From the NCBI GenBank assembly GCA_017999675.1, contig JAGNLL010000009.1, positions 1 to 48,253 of the forward strand: 48,253 nt of DNA, read 5' to 3'. The notes under the pieces were generated by a model, which ran no database searches, had not been told where the DNA came from, and saw nothing but the letters and a program-made list of their open reading frames with translations. Shown piece by piece: positions 44,905 through 48,253 of the stretch. This stretch comes from Rickettsiales bacterium. GTDB lineage: Bacteria > Pseudomonadota > Alphaproteobacteria > Rickettsiales > UBA1997. Position 1 is the first letter of the stretch; each line of letters starts with the position of its first letter. The position numbers and the translations under genes are program-made.

Positions 44905-45510
44905 ATGAAAAAACTCCTTATTACCACCTCAATTCTAGCTACTTTAGTCACCTCTTCGGGTTTTGCAAAAACCGAAGGAAATATTGTTGGCGTTAACTTA
45001 CTACGCGCCTCAGCAACCAACGAATACCAAGTGACAGACGCTACTGCTAGCAATTACGCACCGTTTAAAGATTCTTCGGTTGGCTTTGGCGCGAGCTACA
45101 AATACGCCATCAACTTTGATAAAATATTTGTCGCCCCTGGCGTGTTTTTTGACCAACTTAGCCTTAAAGCAAAAGATCAAGATGACGACACAGTGTCTGC
45201 AAGCCATCGCTACGGCGCTAAAGTTGATGTTGGCTACGACATCACCGACAACTTCTCTGCCTACGTCACTGGCGGCTTAGCCAATGTGTCTTACAAAGTA
45301 GATTGGAAAAGCGCTAATCAGAAAAAATCTGGCTCACAAGCTAGTTTAATTGCTGGTCTTGGCGTTGCTTACAAAGTGACCGAAAACGTCACCCTAGGCT
45401 TTGAATACAACACCCAATCTCCAACCTTCAAAACCCCAGACAACGGCGGAATCAACGAAGTAAAATCAAAAATCCAAGTAGCCCAAATTGGCGTTGCTTA
45501 CAATTTCTAA
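44905..45510 (+). CDS. Outer-membrane beta-barrel protein (opacity/OmpW-like porin family)
   Basis: A 201-residue precursor with a signal peptide (cleavage after Ala21, SSGFA). The mature part is an eight-strand barrel pattern: alternating strands such as VGFGASYKYAINFDKIFVAPGVFF, YGAKVDVGYDITDNFSAYVTGGLANVSYKVDW, LIAGLGVAYKVTENVTLGFEYNT, ending in IQVAQIGVAYNF with the terminal Phe recognised by the Bam machine. Similar small barrels are abundant surface proteins in Rickettsiales. It is followed by a strong terminator, so it is a single, probably well expressed gene. Confidence 0.92.
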   Translation: MKKLLITTSILATLVTSSGFAKTEGNIVGVNLLRASATNEYQVTDATASNYAPFKDSSVGFGASYKYAINFDKIFVAPGVFFDQLSLKAKDQDDDTVSASHRYGAKVDVGYDITDNFSAYVTGGLANVSYKVDWKSANQKKSGSQASLIAGLGVAYKVTENVTLGFEYNTQSPTFKTPDNGGINEVKSKIQVAQIGVAYNF

Positions 45511-45541
45511 TTGGGTTTTTAATTTTTTTTAAAAACTCAAG

Positions 45542-45576
45542 GCCTCACATGGTTTGCAGCCGTGTGGGGCTTTTTT
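45542..45576 (+). terminator. Rho-independent terminator of the outer-membrane protein gene
   Basis: Stem GCCTCACATGG / CCGTGTGGGGC with GU pairs, a 7-base loop, then T6. It lies 32 bases after the stop codon. Confidence 0.92.
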
Positions 45577-45686
45577 GTTAAATACTAATTTTGGTGAAGA
45601 TTACTCTTGAAGCAACTTGGTTGCCGTGGGCGTTTTAGCGGGGAGCGGAGTTTGGCGAAAAATTTGAAGAAAGGTTCAAAATACGA

Positions 45687-45723
45687 GGGCAATCTACCAA
45701 TTCATTTAATTGGTAGATTGCCC
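45687..45723. other. Perfect 16-base-pair hairpin
   Basis: GGGCAATCTACCAATT and its exact complement around a 5-base loop (CATTT). There is no T run on either side. It lies 30 bases after the stop of the minus-strand lipoprotein gene and could be its mRNA 3' end, or a small mobile palindrome. Confidence 0.6.
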
Positions 45724-45752
45724 CGGATTTGGCTAACTTGATTTAACAAGTT

Positions 45753-46580
45753 TTACCGATGATTTTTTAACCCAATTTGGCGCAATTTTTTATCAACTGA
45801 CTCGTCAAAAAACTTCAAACAATTTTCTCTCATTTTGTCTTTTTCTTGAGCAGAAAAATTTCCTAACGAATCAAAATTTTTCCAATCTAAATATTCATCG
45901 AAATCCTTTTGATTTGAAGCACTCGCAAAGGCAATCAACTGATTTGTTTTTTGATCAATTAACAACAAATCAAAGGCAAAATTGCAGGCAGTTTTTTTGA
46001 GACCCAAACCACCAACTGACGTGATTTTAAAATTTGATTTTTGTTGCTGCTCAAGTTTTTGGTAGAGTGGTTTAGAGAATATTTTTGGGTCAGAATATTT
46101 TAAATTTTTGTGATCAAGACCAAAAATTAAAAACCAAGACACCTCCGCTGCAACCACGCAAACATTACCGCTACCGCCCCCAAAATCAACATCACCCTCA
46201 ACTTCTCGTGGCAACAAAAGCAAATAATAATCGGGCAATTTTTTGTTCTGCGCTTTTAGGTTTTGCAATAAATCTTGTAGCGAAGAAGCAGCGTTTTTGG
46301 CAAAAAACTTTTGGTCGTAGTTAAGATTTAACGCTGAGAAATTTTCTTTTTTTAAGAAAACTTCGACTGATTTTTTAGCACGAATACTAGCCCCCAAATC
46401 AATGTCAGAACTAAACTTGCGCGAAGAAAAATATCTCTTCCCCTCACCATCCAACCGCTCATTAAAAAAACCAAGCACCGCAAAACTGGCGCCATTTTTT
46501 GGCAAATTATTGGTTGTAAGTTTTTGCTGCGAGGCGCAAGCGGTTGAAAATAACAAGAGCGCTAAGGCAATAATTTTCAT
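45753..46580 (-). CDS. Predicted lipoprotein of unknown function (275 aa)
   Basis: The N terminus MKIIALALLLFSTAC is a lipoprotein signal with Cys15 as the lipidated residue. The mature part has no domain that I recognise. It includes hydrophobic strands (ASFAVLGFFNERL, YYLLLLPREVEGDVDF, VCVVAAEVSWFLIFGLD, FAFDLLLIDQKTNQLIAFASAS) alternating with polar helices. The last segment is charged and helical. The ATG at 46580 was chosen over 46619 because it gives the clean signal. Layout (strand, then DxxTNQLI) is loosely like the next lipoprotein (DAKTKKLL), so both could be of one fold. Confidence 0.82.
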   Translation of the reverse strand: MKIIALALLLFSTACASQQKLTTNNLPKNGASFAVLGFFNERLDGEGKRYFSSRKFSSDIDLGASIRAKKSVEVFLKKENFSALNLNYDQKFFAKNAASSLQDLLQNLKAQNKKLPDYYLLLLPREVEGDVDFGGGSGNVCVVAAEVSWFLIFGLDHKNLKYSDPKIFSKPLYQKLEQQQKSNFKITSVGGLGLKKTACNFAFDLLLIDQKTNQLIAFASASNQKDFDEYLDWKNFDSLGNFSAQEKDKMRENCLKFFDESVDKKLRQIGLKNHR

Positions 46581-46689
46581 GATTAGTTTTTTAATTTTCG
46601 GTGGGCGTTTTTGCCGCAAAGGTTTTATCGACGACTCTTTAATCTAATTTGGCGCATTTTTTTACCAACCCGATACTTCAATGACACAA

Positions 46690-46724
46690 AAAAAATGCGT
46701 GCCCAAATTTAGGCACGCATTTCC
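46690..46724 (-). terminator. Rho-independent terminator of the 200-aa lipoprotein gene
   Basis: Stem AATGCGTGCC / GGCACGCATT with an 8-base AT-rich loop. On the minus strand it is followed by a T run (TTTTTTTGTGT). It lies about 40 bases after the stop of the gene at 46760-47362. Confidence 0.9.
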
Positions 46725-46759
46725 ATGAAGTTATAAAATAGTTACTAAGAAGCTCTGAT

Positions 46760-47362
46760 CTATCTAATGTTATTTAACCAATCTCCAAGCATTGAAGATA
46801 ACCTAGAAGATGGACTGTTTTTTCCAATTGGGATCATGCCAGCAAAGACTATTGGGCAACCTCTATTATCTATCGTCTGCTTGTTAAGAAGCTTTTTGGT
46901 TTTTGCGTCGTAAACAAATATTGTTACATCAACCGTATCCATACTAGTTGGCTCATTATATTGACCATTTGGGCTTTGGCTGGAGGCGCATAGAAAGTAG
47001 CTAGCATCCTTCCATTGAGCAATTTCAACCTCTATTAAATATTGATTACCCTTAGAAGAGGCATCTTTAAATGCGGCTTCTAAAGACAAATTTTTCTCGC
47101 TAATTGTAAGTTGGCCAAGCCCCTCAGACAAAGTGCTTCTAAAAGTATCCACCACCTCTTTTGCACTGTCAGGATTTTCCTCTAACTTCCTTGTAAAAAC
47201 CGTTTTCTGAAATCCATTTTTTGGATAATTTAAATAGAAACTGCTTTGAGTGTTAACCGGATTGTCTTTGTTAAAAACTTTAATTTCTTTACTAGTTAAA
47301 ACCCAAGTACAGCTAGTAAGAGACAAAGCAAAAAGTGAAATGATTAACGTCGTAATTTTCAT
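46760..47362 (-). CDS. Predicted lipoprotein, possibly DUF4823-like (200 aa)
   Basis: Signal peptide MKITTLIISLFALSLTSC with Cys18 as the lipidation site. The mature part has a beta-alpha pattern: FRSTLSEGLGQL, then QYLIEVEIAQWKDASYFLC, then TVDVTIFVYDAKTKKLLNKQTID. A conserved order of a tryptophan-containing strand (WKD) and a V-D/T-x-x-V-Y-D strand followed by K-LLN resembles the DUF4823 lipoproteins; this is a memory-based and weak match. A terminator follows. Function unknown; location is probably the periplasmic face of a membrane. Confidence 0.8.
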   Translation of the reverse strand: MKITTLIISLFALSLTSCTWVLTSKEIKVFNKDNPVNTQSSFYLNYPKNGFQKTVFTRKLEENPDSAKEVVDTFRSTLSEGLGQLTISEKNLSLEAAFKDASSKGNQYLIEVEIAQWKDASYFLCASSQSPNGQYNEPTSMDTVDVTIFVYDAKTKKLLNKQTIDNRGCPIVFAGMIPIGKNSPSSRLSSMLGDWLNNIR

Positions 47363-47839
47363 AAAAATTGTAATATGATTAATGATGATGTGGTAAGTTA
47401 TGCTAACCAGACGAGTGGCTTAAAAATTATCTTCTATGCCATTTTTAAAGTTAAGAAAAAGGTGCTGGGCAATGCCTATCAAGCTCTAATATCCGAGACT
47501 AAAAGTGCCTACGATTATTTTAGAATCAGTGCCTCAAGACTCATTCCCAGAAGATAATCTAGGGACGGTATAAAACTAATTGTGATTTACCTCCAAGTTG
47601 AATCATTTTTTTAGTGGGGTTTTAGAGGTTTTTAGATTTTTGGTTTTTTAAGAAATTTGAATTTCCTCCACAGTGGAGGAAATTACCTTTTTTTACGGAC
47701 TCAAGTAGATCAAGGGTTTACAGATTTCACCGCGTCAAAATTGAAAGTAGGTTTGGGGTTTTTAAGGGTTTGGTGAATTTGGAGTTAATAGGTTTTAGTT
47801 ATTAAGAGGTTGGGATTGATAATATTCATTAATGAAGAT
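47363..47839. other. Gene-poor region with one hairpin
   Basis: 477 bases between two minus-strand genes. It should hold the promoter of the 200-aa lipoprotein gene. A short plus-strand frame begins 13 bases from that gene but has no support. The only clear structure is the hairpin at 47660-47690; the rest is AT-rich with no recognised RNA or repeat. Confidence 0.5.
47660..47690 (+). terminator. Terminator-like hairpin
   Basis: AATTTCCTCCAC and its exact complement GTGGAGGAAATT, separated by one base, followed by ACC and T7. It has the form of a plus-strand terminator although no convincing plus-strand gene precedes it. Confidence 0.6.
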
Positions 47840-48163
47840 TTAGTACCAAAACTTGAAGTATTTGTACTCAAACGGCACCTCGATTTTTTCACCGTCTTTT
47901 TCGATTAGGATGGAGCCGGAGTCGATGTTTTTGGCGCGGATTGGGAAGATGTATTTGGTGTAACCATAGAGGCCTTCTAGCTCTTTTGGTTCGTAGATTT
48001 TGTCACCGACTTTTAATTGAACTTTGGCTTGAGGGTTGGTTTGAGCAATGAAGTAGTGGCAAGGGTTATCTCTGCCTCCAAAGCTTTTAAAGGTTAGTCC
48101 TCTAAAATTTGGAATTGGAGCACATAGGAAAGGTGTCAAATCCCGACACCCGACACTACCCAT
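47840..48163 (-). CDS. Hypothetical protein (up to 107 aa)
   Basis: The C-terminal 70 residues look like a compact beta-rich domain: AKVQLKVGDKIYEPKEL, YTKYIFPIRAKNIDSGSILIEKDGEKIEVPFEYKYFKF. The first 40 residues are Cys/Pro/Gly-rich and less convincing. The ATG at 48163 overlaps the stop of the preceding minus-strand gene by 8 bases, which supports coupling, but a later non-ATG start is possible. I do not recognise a family. Confidence 0.55.
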   Translation of the reverse strand: MGSVGCRDLTPFLCAPIPNFRGLTFKSFGGRDNPCHYFIAQTNPQAKVQLKVGDKIYEPKELEGLYGYTKYIFPIRAKNIDSGSILIEKDGEKIEVPFEYKYFKFWY

Positions 48164-48253
48164 AAATTTCTTCTTTAATATTTTCCACTTCCTCTCTCAT
48201 TTTCTTATCCAACTTCAATTTCTCTAAAAATCTTTTATAACTTTTAGAGATGC
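48156..48253 (-). CDS. C-terminal end of an unknown gene (cut by window end)
   Basis: On the minus strand the frame is open from the window edge to a TAG at 48156-48158, giving about 31 residues, ending LDKKMREEVENIKEEIYG. The end is highly charged and helical. The stop overlaps the start of the gene at 47840-48163, so the two form a coupled pair. Too little is visible to name it. Confidence 0.6.
   Translation of the reverse strand, partial: ISKSYKRFLEKLKLDKKMREEVENIKEEIYG

Noticed and set aside
47375-47557. 60-aa plus-strand frame starting MINDDVVSYANQ
   Set aside because: It begins 13 bases from the divergent lipoprotein start, leaving no space for promoters, has no recognisable features and no ribosome-binding site.

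Overview
This window is a 48 kb piece of an AT-rich alphaproteobacterial chromosome, most likely from Rickettsiales or a close, metabolically richer relative. Four things point there. The isocitrate dehydrogenase is of the long rickettsial kind, with an extra C-terminal domain. A lone virD4 encodes a type IV secretion coupling protein. Several small proteins look rickettsial or alphaproteobacterial (DUF2706-like lipoprotein, SdhE, SPOR protein after argS, XRE regulator). The genome also carries palindromic repeats that sit inside reading frames, much like Rickettsia palindromic elements. Genes for peptidoglycan recycling (anmK), the MEP isoprenoid pathway (ispG), aromatic amino acids (tyrA, aroE) and hisF show more biosynthetic capacity than in Rickettsia itself. 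No rRNA, tRNA, CRISPR array, insertion sequence or phage is visible.

Layout, left to right. 1-510 is the 3' end of anmK. 690-1729 holds an alpha/beta hydrolase and a 65-aa protein on the minus strand. pgk (1835-3031) faces a minus-strand ctpA-surA pair and two small genes (3145-6067). 6177-10932 is a tightly packed plus-strand operon: tyrA, ispG, methyltransferase, TPR protein, mlaA, mlaC. msbA with a coupled small ORF (11126-13056) is on the minus strand, followed by argS and a SPOR protein (13160-15720). sdhE and a HIT-family gene lie at 15854-16499 on the minus strand. Then come recN, virD4 and a transglutaminase-like exported protein (16579-21664), a sensor-like membrane protein on the minus strand, aroE, lapA, a P-loop protein and a metallo-beta-lactamase-fold enzyme (22747-25758). 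nusA-infB-cytochrome b561-hisF is a plus-strand run (25862-31046). The minus strand from 37090 to 31043 carries two paralogous membrane glycosyltransferase-like proteins, lnt and an XRE regulator. icd and an MscS-type channel (37178-40070) are on the plus strand. thrS, a GT39-like glycosyltransferase and a GT2 glycosyltransferase are on the minus strand (40060-44564). The right end holds an outer-membrane beta-barrel protein, two lipoproteins and two unknown genes cut by or near the window edge.

Much of the content serves the envelope: lipid transport (mlaA, mlaC, msbA), lipoprotein acylation (lnt), outer-membrane chaperoning (surA), lipid-linked sugar transfer (GT2, GT39, twin GT-C-like proteins), LapA, MscS and surface proteins.

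The most striking feature is four families of palindromic repeats, called R1 to R4 here. R1 is inserted in frame in tyrA and in the methyltransferase. R4 is inserted in frame in the signal-peptide region of the transglutaminase-like protein. Half copies of R2 and R4 lie in other reading frames. R3 sits twice between convergent gene ends.
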